DNA of 64,000 bases, from the NCBI RefSeq assembly GCF_002813775.1, contig NZ_CP020370.1, positions 4,303,501 through 4,367,500 on the forward strand, in the 5' to 3' direction. Below are positions 40,648 through 50,066 of the stretch, one piece after another. The stretch comes from Candidatus Thiodictyon syntrophicum (GTDB lineage Bacteria > Pseudomonadota > Gammaproteobacteria > Chromatiales > Chromatiaceae). Numbering within the stretch: position 1 is the stretch's first letter; each line of letters begins with the position of its first letter. The notes beneath the pieces were generated by a model. It saw nothing but the letters and a program-made list of their open reading frames with translations. It was not told the DNA's origin and did no database searches. The position numbers and the translations under genes are program-made.

Positions 40648-40873
40648 GAATTGCGCTTACTGCGGAAGTTTAAATCTCCATCGCCGCCTCGTGACGCGGA
40701 GTTTTGGAAAAGGTGACAAGTTACTTGTTATTGAAGGCATTCCATCGATTTCTTGCGGCAGTTGCGGGGAGTCATATTTTACCGCAGCGACCATGCATGA
40801 GATCGAGCGGGTGAAGGCGCATCGTAAGGCGTTAGCAGTTACTCGCCCAATTCCGGTAGCGACCTTTGCGTAA
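40577..40873 (+). CDS. YgiT/MqsA-type zinc-finger antitoxin
   Basis: 98 residues from ATG 40577; earlier in-frame ATGs (40520-40535) are possible but overlap DUF4258 more deeply. Two CxxC pairs (CAYCGSLN and CGSCGESYF) form the zinc finger seen in MqsA/YgiT proteins, followed by a helix (MHEIERVKAHRKALAV). The usual C-terminal helix-turn-helix of MqsA is absent, as in the short YgiT form. It is a likely antitoxin to the DUF4258 gene. Confidence 0.65.
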   Translation: MKRKLSSRSASVANSSSSQSTSSENCAYCGSLNLHRRLVTRSFGKGDKLLVIEGIPSISCGSCGESYFTAATMHEIERVKAHRKALAVTRPIPVATFA

Positions 40874-40927
40874 AAAGCGGAAATTGGGCGGCACAATACC
40901 GGACAACAGGGGACAGTGCGGCCTGGG

Positions 40928-41166
40928 AGTTCCGGGGACAGTTTACTTATTTGATACGCTGCCGCAGACGCAATTGAGTAAACCTAAAATCCACAGATGA
41001 ACACAGATGAACACAGATTTTCTTCAAATTGTCATGCGCTTATCGCTACTGTCACAATCACCCGCAAGGTAAGCCCCAGACCAAGCGTAAGCCAATGAAT
41101 AATCTGTGCTCATCTGTGTTCATCTGTGGACGGCTGCTCTTTCTAAGGTAAACTGTCCCCGGAACT
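40928..41166. repeat. Nested palindrome of about 240 bp
   Basis: Outer arms are 19 bp and perfect: AGTTCCGGGGACAGTTTAC at 40928-40946 and its complement at 41148-41166. Inner arms are 30 bp with one mismatch: (CCACAGATGAACACAGATGA type) at 40990-41019 and 41101-41130. A partial copy of the left side lies at 43776-43831. It is non-coding and would fold into a long cruciform or hairpin. Confidence 0.8.
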
Positions 41167-41170
41167 GGCG

Positions 41171-41605
41171 CTAGACGAACGGCGCCACCCGCAGGGGCAA
41201 CCGGTCGCACAGGAGGTCGAACAGCGCCGGCGGCACGATGCAGCCCGACCGCTCGTATTGGTCGGCAGGGTGATCGAGCATCACCGAATAGTAAGCGGAG
41301 TGATTCGGCGATACCGCCCGGGTACGCACATAGGTGCCGCGGACCTCGACGACCACGACCTGGAAATAGATGCCCTCCAGGGCGTCCACATAGAAGGCGG
41401 TAGCGCCCGGACGCGGCTGCCAGTCCCGGTAGGCGGGGACGACGAAGCCCGCCAGGAGCCGCGCCGTGTCTTGGTCGAGCCGTTCCAGGCGCCGCGCCAG
41501 TTCCTCGATCTGCTGCCGCAACTCTGTCGCCTGCCGGCGATTGCTCCCCAGGCGCTCGAAACGCTCCTGGTCCTGCATCGTGGGTGGTCCGTCAGTCGTT
41601 GCCAT
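41171..41605 (-). CDS. Hypothetical protein with coiled-coil N-terminus
   Basis: 144 residues from ATG at 41605. Residues 12-50 form a predicted coiled coil (RRQATELRQQIEELARRLER). The rest is a compact domain (YVDALEGIYFQVVVVEVRGT, then SAYYSVMLDHPADQYERSGC). It is not recognised as a known family and has no signal peptide. It lies between the nested palindrome and an IS66-like element that inserted 69 nt upstream of its start, so its promoter may have been displaced. Confidence 0.5.
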   Translation of the reverse strand: MATTDGPPTMQDQERFERLGSNRRQATELRQQIEELARRLERLDQDTARLLAGFVVPAYRDWQPRPGATAFYVDALEGIYFQVVVVEVRGTYVRTRAVSPNHSAYYSVMLDHPADQYERSGCIVPPALFDLLCDRLPLRVAPFV

Positions 41606-41771
41606 CGCGTGCTGTGGTCTTTGCCATTGATGATTGCATATCCGGACCGCGACCCTCGTGCCGAGGCGATCGGGTAACCGTTTAGCCCCCCCTGGGTGCT
41701 GGGTGCCAAGGAGTCCCGGCGGGTCGCGGCGGCCTTGATCATAAATCCGGCCATCAGCCCTTGCGGCGGCC

Positions 41772-41828
41772 CGTCGCGGCCGGGAACCGCTCCGACGCCG
41801 TAGGAGCGACCCCGGCTGCGACGCGTGC
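41772..41828. repeat. Palindromic repeat, family B, diverged copy
   Basis: Arms CCCGTCGCGGCCGGGAACCG and a complementary CGTAGGAGCGACCCCGGCTG, imperfect, inside the IS66-like element. Confidence 0.65.
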
Positions 41829-41877
41829 CAGCCGCGGCCGGGCCGCAATTATGATCACGGCCGGTCGCGGCGATCGG

Positions 41878-43464
41878 TCAGATGGCAGGTAAGGGCAACG
41901 GCGGGGCCTGAAGCCCTTGGCGGCGCTGGCGGACTACCTCGGCCAGATACGGCCAGGGCGAGACGGCGCGTTTGCGACAGGTCTCGATGACGCTGGCCAG
42001 GTGGGCGAAGGCGCGGGTGCCCTGCGCGGTGCGGGTCCCCATGCCGATGCGGCGGGCGATGACCCAGTGGCGCAGGGCGCGCTCGGCTTCGTTGTTGGTC
42101 AACGGCAACTCCGGATGGTCGAGTACCACCCAGAAGGTGTCCCAGTCGTTGAACAACTCGCGCGCCAGCGCGCGCATCTTCTCATGCGGCGCATCGACCT
42201 GACGCAGGCACTCGTCGAGCAGGGCGTTGAGCATCCGCGCATGCCGTGCGCGCAACACCCCGACGGGGGGCGGGGCGCCGCGGGCGTCGTAAACGGCGGC
42301 CATCACCGTCGCGATGACCGTCAGGATCTCGCTGCCAAAGCGCTGGGCCGCCGGTTCCAAGCCATCTTCCAGCGCCTGGGCCTTGCGGATCAGGTGGGCC
42401 AGGCAGCGCAGCCGTTGGTCCAGGTCGCGATAGGCCCAGAAGCCGTCGCTCATCAACCAGCCGTTGAAGGTCTCGCCGAGCACCTGGCGCACGACCTCCA
42501 CCGAGCGCTTGCCAACGACGAACAGCGTGGCGGTGGCACAGGTGAACACCCACAGCCACCGCAGCCGACCATGCTCCTTCCAACTGGTTTCATCGGCATA
42601 GCGCAGTTCGACATTGCGCACCGCCGCGTAGAGTTCCGCCTCGACCACCGGGGCCACCGCCCGTCCGGCTTCGTGAAGGCACTGGTTGATGGTCGCGCTC
42701 GACAACTCCAGACCCAGCCAATCGGACAGAAACTCACGGACCCGCGCCCGCGACAACCGCATGCGCTGGCTCAAGGCGCAGATGAAGGACACTAGCAACG
42801 GTCCGGCCAAATGCCACTCGGTCAGGGCCACCGTCCACTCGACCTCGCCCGCCGCGCGCCCCGGCTGCGCCTGCGTCCAGTGGCCGCAATCGCAGCAGCA
42901 TTCAAAATAGATGTGCTTGGTCTGGCGCAGGAGCAGTCCGGTCGCGCCGGCACCGGGCTGGATCAGCTCGATTTCGTAGCGGGCGTTGTGTGCCCGCGCC
43001 ACATGAGCATCCGTCAACGCCTGGCCGCACCCCGCACAGCAGGTTGGCCGGTGAGGCTGCTCGGCGTCCACCGGCAGGTGCTGGGTGCGGCTGTGCCCCG
43101 GGCTGCCCGGGCGCCGACCGGGGGGCTGGCCGGTGACCGTCCGGTGCGAGCCCTGACGGCGCGGCCGGGGCGCCGCCGGCCCCGCCGGCTCAGCGTCGCC
43201 GGGGGTGTCTGCCGCAGCGGCCCCGTCCTGCGACCCCGCGGGGACGTCGGGCTGGCCAGCGGGCGTGTCCTGACCGCCCGTGCCCTCCCACGGCAGCCGC
43301 GTGCTCGGTGGCCGCGAACTGTTGGAGGGGTTCTGCCCCAGCCGCTCGCGCGCCGCCTTCAGGTCCGCCAGCGCCTTGCCCAACAGCACCCGCGCCTGCG
43401 CCGACGTGAGCGTCTGCAGGTAGGCGTCGTCGAATTGTCTGAGGTCGTGATCGCTCAGGTGCAT
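41878..43464 (-). CDS. IS66 family transposase (single-gene type)
   Basis: 528 residues from ATG at 43464. It has the DDE transposase of IS66: NPSNSSRPPSTRLPWEG at the N-terminus, zinc-finger-like CCAGCGQAL and CCCDCGHW, catalytic Asp near VELRYADETSWKEHGRLRWL and MSDGFWAYRDLD, and catalytic Glu in LPLTNNEAERALRHWVIARR. The element carries no tnpA or tnpB, as in the shorter IS66 subgroup. It looks intact. Confidence 0.87.
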   Translation of the reverse strand: MHLSDHDLRQFDDAYLQTLTSAQARVLLGKALADLKAARERLGQNPSNSSRPPSTRLPWEGTGGQDTPAGQPDVPAGSQDGAAAADTPGDAEPAGPAAPRPRRQGSHRTVTGQPPGRRPGSPGHSRTQHLPVDAEQPHRPTCCAGCGQALTDAHVARAHNARYEIELIQPGAGATGLLLRQTKHIYFECCCDCGHWTQAQPGRAAGEVEWTVALTEWHLAGPLLVSFICALSQRMRLSRARVREFLSDWLGLELSSATINQCLHEAGRAVAPVVEAELYAAVRNVELRYADETSWKEHGRLRWLWVFTCATATLFVVGKRSVEVVRQVLGETFNGWLMSDGFWAYRDLDQRLRCLAHLIRKAQALEDGLEPAAQRFGSEILTVIATVMAAVYDARGAPPPVGVLRARHARMLNALLDECLRQVDAPHEKMRALARELFNDWDTFWVVLDHPELPLTNNEAERALRHWVIARRIGMGTRTAQGTRAFAHLASVIETCRKRAVSPWPYLAEVVRQRRQGLQAPPLPLPAI

Positions 43465-43610
43465 GGCGGGGGCGTGGCGGCGCTGGCGCACTCTCGTATA
43501 GAAGCTTGGGCCATAGTTTGCCAGGACCGTCGAGCTTTGTCGCGTAGGCTTATGATCGTCGGCGAGGCATTCATCCGACTCCCGGCCATCCCGCTGGCCG
43601 CGCGGTCGCT

Positions 43611-43669
43611 GGTCCGCACAGCGGACCCTACGGGCGCGCAGCCTCCCCGTAGGGTCCGCTGTGCGGACC
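43611..43669. repeat. Palindromic repeat, family C
   Basis: 23-bp perfect arms (GGTCCGCACAGCGGACCCTA and on) with a 13-nt loop, near the right end of the IS66-like element. One arm recurs at 48379-48398. Confidence 0.8.
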
Positions 43670-43775
43670 GGGCGTGGCTGGCCGAAACTACGTCACGCCG
43701 TCCGCGAGGGGGCTAAGAACAGGGGGGGCTAAACGGTTACGGCGATCGGTCAGTCCCTGCATTCCGGGGACCATT

Positions 43776-44243
43776 TACCTATTCCAAACTCTGCGGCAGA
43801 CGTAATTGAGTAAACTGTCCCGGGAACTGGCACCCGCATCCGGCTGAAGCCTCGACCTCCGGTTGCCGGGTACCGAACCCGTCCCGCTACCGAGGATTAT
43901 CCCGCCTGATCCACCCCCCGGGCAAGCGCCCGACCTCGGCGGGCAATTCGCCCGCCTAGCAGCGGCACTGGCCGTGGCTGAGCAGGCTCTGGTCGTGGGC
44001 GAGACACAGTTCACCAGTGCGGCCCGGTCTGGGGGCGCCGCACCCCAATGCGGCGCGATCTCGCGGATAACCTCGGCGGTGCGGGTTGACCAGAGGCCGC
44101 GCCGCACTGGGGTGCGGCGCTCCCAGTCGCCGTTGCGGCTTAAGATGAACTCCGGATGACTTTGTATCCGCAAAAGAAACCGGAGGTCGAGGCTTCAGCC
44201 GGATGCGGCGCCGCTGCCCGCTGAAGCGTCGGCCTCCGGTGGC
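43776..44243. repeat. Repeat cluster between IS66-like element and P-type ATPase
   Basis: Contains a partial copy of the nested palindrome (43776-43831), family D repeats at 43840, 44182 and 44218, and a family A palindrome (44028-44126). No gene is seen in these 470 bases. Confidence 0.7.
44028..44126. repeat. Palindromic repeat, family A, copy 2
   Basis: Arms CTGGGGGCGCCGCACCCCAA and complement GCCGCACTGGGGTGCGGCGC around a 47-nt spacer. Same size and order as the copy at 31762-31859, with two mismatches in the left arm. Confidence 0.8.
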
Positions 44244-44304
44244 GGACGGACCGCTCCGGCGGCAACGATGAGCAAGCCCACCGCGGGCGCCACGGCGCCG
44301 GTTC

Positions 44305-47300
44305 TCAGGCACTAGGCCGCGGCCCTCCCGGGGTCGCCACCCACCGCACCACGGCCTTCTCCAACTCGACCACCAGGAAGATGGCGACGCCGATGCCGAC
44401 CGGCAGCAGCCAGTCGCGCGGGGCCAGGGGCGCGGTGTGGAACCAGCGATTCAGGAAGGGGGCATAGACGAACAGGAGTTGCAACAGGACCAGTACGCCG
44501 ACGGCCAGCCAGACCACGCGGTTGGTGAACCACAGACCGACCCGCAGGCTGGAGGCGTGCAGGAACCGGCTGTTGAACAGGAAGAACAACTGCCCGAACG
44601 CAAGCGTATTGACGGCCATGGTCTGAGCCGCGGCCACCGAATAGCCGCGCCCCTCCTCGAAGAGAAAGACGGCGGTGGTGGCGACGCCGATCAGCACCGA
44701 GACGAGCGCGATGCGCCAGATGAAATACCAGCCCAGGATGGGCGCACCCGGGCGCCGCGGCGGTCGGCTCATGACCCCGGGTTCGGCGGGCTCGAAGGCA
44801 AGGGCCAGGGACAGGGTCACGGCGGTCACCATATTGACCCAGAGGATCTGCACCGGGGCCAGCGGCAGGGTGAAGCCGAACAGGATCGCGGCCAGGATGA
44901 CCAGGGCCTGGGCGCCGTTGGTCGGCAGCAGGAACAGGATCGACTTCTGCAGGTTGTCGTAGATGGTGCGGCCTTCCTCGATCGCGCGTTCGATCGAGGC
45001 GAAGTTGTCGTCCGCCAGCACGATCTCGGCCGCCTCCTTGGTCGCCTCGGTGCCCTTGATGCCCATGGCGATGCCGACATCGGCACGCTTGAGCGCGGGG
45101 GCGTCGTTGACCCCATCGCCGGTCATCGCCACCACCTCGCCATTGGCCTGCAGGGCCTGGACCAGCCGCAGCTTATGCTCGGGGCTGGTGCGGGCGAAGA
45201 TGGCGTAGTCGGCGACGATGGTCTGCAGTTGTGCGTCGCTGGCGGCCTCCAGTTCGGCCCCGGTGACGGCGCGATCGTCCGTGGTGATGCCCATCTCGCG
45301 GCCGATGGCACTGGCGGTGCCGGCGTGGTCGCCGGTGATCATCTTCACCGCGATGCCGGCCTGGCGGCAGGCGGCGATGGCCGTGATCGCCTCGGGTCGC
45401 GGCGGATCGATGATGCCGACCAGACCCAGCAACACCATCCCCTGCGCCACATCGGCGACGCCCAGGTCGTCCTGGTCCGCCTCGACCTCGCGGCTCGCGG
45501 CGGCCAGCACCCGCAGCCCCTGGGCGCTGAGTCGGTCGATCCAGTCCTCCCAGAAGGCGCGGTCCAGCGGCTTCACGGACCCGTCGGCACCGCGTTGGCC
45601 GGCGCAGCGATCGAGCAGCCGGTCGGGCGCGCCCTTCATCAGGATGCGCCGCCCGCCCCCGGGCAGGCGGTTCAGCGTGGCCATGAACTTCAGATCGGAG
45701 TCGAAGGGCACGACCGCCAGGCGCGGGTAGTCCGCGGCGGCGAAGTCGGCTTTATGGGCCAGGGTGCGCAGTGCGCCCTCGGTCGGCTCGCCGATGACCC
45801 GCCAGTGACCGTCCTCCTCGGCGATCTCGGCGTCGTTGCAGACCGCCATGACCTCGATCAAGGCCCGCAGGTCCGGGTGGGCCGCGACCGCGATCGGCTG
45901 ACCGTGGAGCGACAGGTGCCCTTCCGGGGCATAGCCGATCCCGGCCGCGTCGTACTGGTCCACCGGGGTGACGACATGGCGGGCCGTCATCTCGTTGCGG
46001 GTGAGGGTGCCGGTCTTGTCCGAGCACACCACGGTGACCGACCCCAGGGTCTCGACCGCCGGGAGTTTGCGGGTGATGGCGTTGCGTCGCACCATCTCCT
46101 GGACGCCGAGCGCGAGCGTAATGGTCATGATCGCCGGCAGTCCCTCCGGGATGGCGGCCACGGCGAACCCGATGGTCGCCATCATCAGCTCCTCGACCCC
46201 GAAGCTGTGCAGGAACCAGCCGATCAGGACCATCGCCACCGCCATCCCCAGGATGATCACCGAGAGCACCCGGCCGAAGGCGGTCATCTGCCGGGTCAGC
46301 GGGGTGTCCAGGGTCTCCACCTCCGCGATCATCCGGTTGATCCGGCCCAACTCGGTATGGGGTCCGGTGGCGGTCACCACCCCGGTGCCCTGCCCGGCCG
46401 CCACCAGCGTGCCCGAGTAGGCCATACCGTGCCGATCGCCGATGCCGGCCGCGTCGTCCACCGGCTCGCTGCCCTTGGTGCTCGGCACCGACTCGCCGGT
46501 GAGGGCCGATTCCTCGATGCGCAGATTGACCACCTCGAGCAGGCGCAGGTCCGCCGGCACCCGGTCGCCGGCGCGCAGGCGCACGATGTCGCCGGGCACC
46601 AGGTCGGCCGACTCGACCTCCACCCAGTGCCCGCCGCGGCGGCTGTGGGCGTGCAGCGAGAGCATCTTGCGGATGCCCTCCAGAGCGTCCTCCGCCCTAC
46701 CCTCCTGAATGAACCCGATGATGGCGTTGATGACCACGACCGCGAGGATCACCCAGGTGTCGATCCAGTAACCCTTGAGCGCCGTCGCGGCGGCGGCGGC
46801 GATCAGGATATAGATCAAAATATCGTTAAAATGCTTCAGGAACCGCTTGATCGGCCCGTCCTTCGGCGGGCTCGGGAGCCGATTCGGACCGACGGCCGCG
46901 AGCCGCTTGGCCGCCTCGGCGGTACTCAGGCCGTCCACCGTGCTGTGCAGGGCGTGCAGGACCGCGTCGCCCTGCAGGGCGAAGGGGTCGCCGAGGTCGA
47001 AGGCACCGGGGGCCGCGACCGCCCGCGCGGGCTCACCGTCGACCAGAAAGTCGAAGCGATACAATAGCACCAGGCAGACGGCGACACCGCCCAGAAACCA
47101 GTCCGGCCCGATCAGCCAGAGCACGAACGGGATCGCCAGCAAAAAGCCGCGGGTACCGAGGTGGTAGTGGCCGCCGGCACGATTGAGGGTGTCGGCAACC
47201 TGGTCGACACCGGAGCCGGTGAAGTGCTCCGGTGCCAGGTTGATCAGAAAGCCGGTGTGGTTGTAATAGCGCAGCGCCAGGGCGAAATGCAGGAAGGCGC

Positions 47301-47703
47301 CGGCGAAGATGGCCGCGAGCACCAGCAGTTTGAAGCGCACCAGGTCCGGACCGCTCGGCGCCAGGCTCAGCGACTGCGACAGGCCGCCCAGGTCGAGCCG
47401 GTCGAAGGCCACCCCGACGACACCGAGCGCGATCACGATGGCGGTGGAGGCGAAAAGGGTCGCGGACATCACCCAATTGCGCAGGGTCTGGACGGCCAGG
47501 ATATCCCGGTCGCCGGCGCGCACCGTCGCGACCCAGGCCCGGCGCAGCCGGTTGGAGCGACCGCGATAGGTCCGCTCCGGCTCCAGGCGAAAGACGCGCC
47601 GCAGATACAGGTGGTAGGCGATCAGCAGCGTGAGGCCCAGGCCATCGACGGCCCAGGCCAGGGCCAGCCGATCGAGCCCGGCGAGCAGGGTGGCGAATTG
47701 CAT
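44305..47703 (-). CDS. DUF599-P-type cation ATPase fusion
   Basis: 1132 residues. Residues about 1-225 look like a DUF599 membrane domain (RRAWVATVRAGDRDILAVQT, LRNWVMSATLFASTAIVIAL, four or so hydrophobic segments). From about 230 a complete P2-type cation ATPase follows: N-terminal actuator helix, TGES loop (EESALTGESVPSTK), phosphorylation site CSDKTGTLTRNEM (Asp near 562), hinge MTGDGVNDAPALKRADVGIA and a ten-segment core. Sequence style fits calcium or magnesium transporting ATPases of the SERCA/PMR type. Normal length for such enzymes is about 900, so the extra N-terminal domain is the oddity. The gene stands alone, and a remnant of a second copy's tail lies at 34066. Confidence 0.85.
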   Translation of the reverse strand: MQFATLLAGLDRLALAWAVDGLGLTLLIAYHLYLRRVFRLEPERTYRGRSNRLRRAWVATVRAGDRDILAVQTLRNWVMSATLFASTAIVIALGVVGVAFDRLDLGGLSQSLSLAPSGPDLVRFKLLVLAAIFAGAFLHFALALRYYNHTGFLINLAPEHFTGSGVDQVADTLNRAGGHYHLGTRGFLLAIPFVLWLIGPDWFLGGVAVCLVLLYRFDFLVDGEPARAVAAPGAFDLGDPFALQGDAVLHALHSTVDGLSTAEAAKRLAAVGPNRLPSPPKDGPIKRFLKHFNDILIYILIAAAAATALKGYWIDTWVILAVVVINAIIGFIQEGRAEDALEGIRKMLSLHAHSRRGGHWVEVESADLVPGDIVRLRAGDRVPADLRLLEVVNLRIEESALTGESVPSTKGSEPVDDAAGIGDRHGMAYSGTLVAAGQGTGVVTATGPHTELGRINRMIAEVETLDTPLTRQMTAFGRVLSVIILGMAVAMVLIGWFLHSFGVEELMMATIGFAVAAIPEGLPAIMTITLALGVQEMVRRNAITRKLPAVETLGSVTVVCSDKTGTLTRNEMTARHVVTPVDQYDAAGIGYAPEGHLSLHGQPIAVAAHPDLRALIEVMAVCNDAEIAEEDGHWRVIGEPTEGALRTLAHKADFAAADYPRLAVVPFDSDLKFMATLNRLPGGGRRILMKGAPDRLLDRCAGQRGADGSVKPLDRAFWEDWIDRLSAQGLRVLAAASREVEADQDDLGVADVAQGMVLLGLVGIIDPPRPEAITAIAACRQAGIAVKMITGDHAGTASAIGREMGITTDDRAVTGAELEAASDAQLQTIVADYAIFARTSPEHKLRLVQALQANGEVVAMTGDGVNDAPALKRADVGIAMGIKGTEATKEAAEIVLADDNFASIERAIEEGRTIYDNLQKSILFLLPTNGAQALVILAAILFGFTLPLAPVQILWVNMVTAVTLSLALAFEPAEPGVMSRPPRRPGAPILGWYFIWRIALVSVLIGVATTAVFLFEEGRGYSVAAAQTMAVNTLAFGQLFFLFNSRFLHASSLRVGLWFTNRVVWLAVGVLVLLQLLFVYAPFLNRWFHTAPLAPRDWLLPVGIGVAIFLVVELEKAVVRWVATPGGPRPSA

Positions 47704-48022
47704 CGGTTTCTCCTTATCAATCCCGCCGGATTGACGGTTGGCGCAACGATAGTCTCAGCGGACACTGATCCGCCTGGTGCAACACCGCAGAAGTCGTGAA
47801 GCCATCGCCGATCGTTGTCGTTAACGACGATCAAGGCCGCCCCTGCGTTCCCGACTGCCCGCAATGGTTCTACGATTCCTGCGTGCCGGTACTAGGTTGG
47901 GCCAAGCTATCCCCTTGCCAAGCGGGTTGCAAGAGCCTTTCCCGATAGGTAAAGTCAGGCGGAATACACCGTCATGCGATCGGTTTTACGCCACATGTCA
48001 ATAGCAAATGAGAGGTTATGTG
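47704..48022. other. Intergenic region between divergent genes
   Basis: 319 nt between the ATPase (- strand) and the small periplasmic protein (+ strand). It must hold both promoters. No further gene or RNA was recognised. Confidence 0.5.
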
Positions 48023-48274
48023 ATGAAGATTCCACTGTTCGCGCTCGCCGGGATGCTCGTCGCCGCGCCGGCCTTTGCCTGGCGTGATGTGACGCCGCAG
48101 GAACGCACGTCAATCGAGACTGCCCTCACCGCCCAGGGTTGCTCCGGTGGCGAGATGAAGTTCGATGATGACGACAAGACCTTCGAGATCGACGACGCCC
48201 GCTGCAACGGCAGAAAGACCGACATCTACCTCAATCAAGCCTTCCAGGTGGTCAGGATGACGCCGGACCGCTAG
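48023..48274 (+). CDS. Small periplasmic PepSY-like protein
   Basis: 83 residues from ATG 48023 with GAGG about 8 nt upstream; ATG 48008 is in frame but lacks the site. Signal peptide MKIPLFALAGMLVAAPAFA is cut before WRDVTP. The mature part (ERTSIETALTAQGCSGGEMK, FEIDDARCNGRKTDIYLN) has two Cys that may form a disulfide and the size and strand pattern of PepSY-like domains. Function unknown. Confidence 0.65.
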   Translation: MKIPLFALAGMLVAAPAFAWRDVTPQERTSIETALTAQGCSGGEMKFDDDDKTFEIDDARCNGRKTDIYLNQAFQVVRMTPDR

Positions 48275-48370
48275 CGAATCCCTTTCCGACCCGGAAAATA
48301 TGGCGTGGATGGCGGGCCGGAACCGCGACGGCCCCTGATCGCTTCGTCGCGCGGACGCTCAGGTAAGGCC

Positions 48371-48416
48371 GCGATCTGTAGGGTCCGCTGTGCGGACCGG
48401 CGCCCCCACAGATCGC
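48371..48416. repeat. Palindromic repeat with family C arm
   Basis: GCGATCTGT and ACAGATCGC enclose TAGGGTCCGCTGTGCGGACC. It lies between two convergent genes and may terminate transcription from both. Confidence 0.6.
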
Positions 48417-48459
48417 GAGGTGGCCGGGCCCAGGATCAAGGCCCGACGCACGAGGTCCC

Positions 48460-49545
48460 TCAGTCATCCGAGCCGCGAGCGTCCGGCTCCGCTGCCGAGG
48501 CTTCCGCAAGCTCCTCGGTAATCGCCGGCCCCATCAGGATCGCGAGCGGGCGGGTATGGGGGCTCGCATCGAGCGCGATGATCAGGGCCGTGGTCAGCGG
48601 TACGGCCAGGAACATGCCGACGGTGCCGAACAGCCAGCCCCAGACCAGCAGGGCGATGAAGACCGCCAGCGTCGAGATGCCGAGCCCCTTACCCATGATC
48701 CGCGGCTCGATGACATTGCCGATCGCGGTGTTGATCACCAGGTATCCGGCCGCGACCATCAGTGCCGTGGCCAGGTCGACCTGCACCAGTGCCAGCAGGA
48801 CCGGCGGGATCATCATCAGGATGTTGCCGACGACCGGCAGGAAGTTCAGAAAGAAGGCCAGCACCGCCCACAGGATGGCGAAGTCGATCCCGAAAAACCA
48901 CAGCATGAGCCAGACACAGACGGCGGTGGCGAGGCTGGTCAGGGCCTTGATCTGCATGTAGCGATTGATGTTGTCCAACATCCGCTGGAGGCGTTCTTCA
49001 CCGTCCGGCGTGATGTGAAAGGCCGCCTTCAGCTTGGGCATCATGGTCGGCACTTCGAGCAGGATGAAGATGACGGTGAGCAGCACCAGGAGCCCGGTCG
49101 CGAAGACGCTGCCGGCGCTGGACAACATTCGCGGGACCAGGGCCGTGAGTCTGGCCGGGTCCATCAGGTCCGTCGCCGCCGCGGCCGGGTTGTCGACGCC
49201 GGTTCCCGCCATCAGGCCGCCGAAGTGCTCGGCCAGTGCCGTGAAGCGTTCCTGATAGCCCGGCAGGCTGTCCTTGAAGCCCTCGAGCGACCCGGTCGTC
49301 ACCAGCGCCAACAGGCTGCCGACATCGAGCAGCACAAACGCGATCACGAACAGGGCGCCCCACTTCGGCACGCCTTTGCGGCGCATCCAGGCGAGCGCCG
49401 GGGTGGCGACGATCGCGATGAAGATGGCGAGCAGGAGCGGCGTCAGCAGCGGCGCCGCGGTCTTCATCAAGGTCACGACGAGCGCGACGGCCCCGGCGAT
49501 GATCAGGCCGCGGGCGGGCGCACTGAAGGTGGATAGGACATTCAT
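48460..49545 (-). CDS. AI-2E family transporter (PF01594-type permease)
   Basis: 361 residues from ATG at 49545. About eight hydrophobic segments: first ARGLIIAGAVALVVTLMKTA, a soluble middle, and the family block FLNFLPVVGNILMMIPPVLL followed by GNVIEPRIMGKGLGISTLAV. The family name comes from TqsA, an autoinducer-2 exporter, but most members are of unknown substrate and some act as Na+/H+ or other transporters. The small gene at 49568-49717 precedes it by 22 nt and is probably cotranscribed. Confidence 0.82.
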   Translation of the reverse strand: MNVLSTFSAPARGLIIAGAVALVVTLMKTAAPLLTPLLLAIFIAIVATPALAWMRRKGVPKWGALFVIAFVLLDVGSLLALVTTGSLEGFKDSLPGYQERFTALAEHFGGLMAGTGVDNPAAAATDLMDPARLTALVPRMLSSAGSVFATGLLVLLTVIFILLEVPTMMPKLKAAFHITPDGEERLQRMLDNINRYMQIKALTSLATAVCVWLMLWFFGIDFAILWAVLAFFLNFLPVVGNILMMIPPVLLALVQVDLATALMVAAGYLVINTAIGNVIEPRIMGKGLGISTLAVFIALLVWGWLFGTVGMFLAVPLTTALIIALDASPHTRPLAILMGPAITEELAEASAAEPDARGSDD

Positions 49546-49567
49546 GGTCGAACTCCCCGGGTCAAAT

Positions 49568-49717
49568 TTAAGCGGCCTTAGGGAACTGGCCGGCCGCCTG
49601 GGTGGTACGGAACATCAGGAGCCAACAACCGATCCGCCCCAGGCGGGTGAAGGTCTTGGCCAGACCCTCGATCTTCGCGACGTGGAGACCCTCAACGATT
49701 TGCTGCAACAAACTCAT
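49568..49717 (-). CDS. Small hypothetical protein upstream of the AI-2E permease
   Basis: 49 residues from ATG at 49717, with GAGGTG 7 nt upstream. The sequence (MSLLQQIVEGLHVAKIEGLA, then KTFTRLGRIGCWLLMFRTTQ) is amphipathic and basic, with one weakly hydrophobic stretch. The short gap to the permease gene suggests one transcript. No family is recognised. Confidence 0.45.
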   Translation of the reverse strand: MSLLQQIVEGLHVAKIEGLAKTFTRLGRIGCWLLMFRTTQAAGQFPKAA

Positions 49718-50066
49718 GACTGACACCTCGGCCGCGTGATGCGGTCCGTCTGGGGGAGTGATCGAAGCGGAGCCGGGAGGCCCGGCCGCGGATTCAGCGA
49801 CCGGCCTCGGCGGAGATAGGGTCAAAAGAAAGGCAATAAAGCGACCTGCCAAGACTGCTGCAGGAGTACGGGTCTGATCAGGATAGGTGCGGACGAGTCG
49901 GCGCTCAGGTAATAGGACATGAACACAGAAGACCTCGGTTAGGGCAGCTTCGCCCTGCTCGGCTCGCACTGCGCCCTTGCAGAGCACCTTCCTTCGATGC
50001 TAAGTTCCCTGCTTCCAGAGCCGTCGTGCCCGTGCAGTTGGATTTCCTATCCCTTCCCTTATCCCT
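49718..50066. other. Intergenic region between divergent genes
   Basis: 349 nt between the small - strand gene and the alcohol dehydrogenase. GC-moderate, holds both promoters. A purine-poor pyrimidine run (TATCCCTTCCCTTATCCC) precedes the dehydrogenase ATG, which lacks an obvious ribosome-binding site. Confidence 0.45.

Larger units (their letters stand above)
41674..43740 (-). mobile_element. IS66-like insertion sequence with single transposase gene
   Basis: Inverted ends of 21 bp (GTAACCGTTTAGCCCCCCCT and one more) at 41674-41694 and 43720-43740, a perfect match. A 9-bp direct repeat GGCGATCGG flanks both ends (41665-41673 and 43741-43749). The same string also occurs inside the element near 41869, so its status as target duplication is likely but not certain. 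The element also contains palindromes of families B and C. Confidence 0.75.

Noticed and set aside
44437-47067. 876-codon open frame on the + strand
   Set aside because: Antisense shadow of the P-type ATPase, no domain, biased composition.
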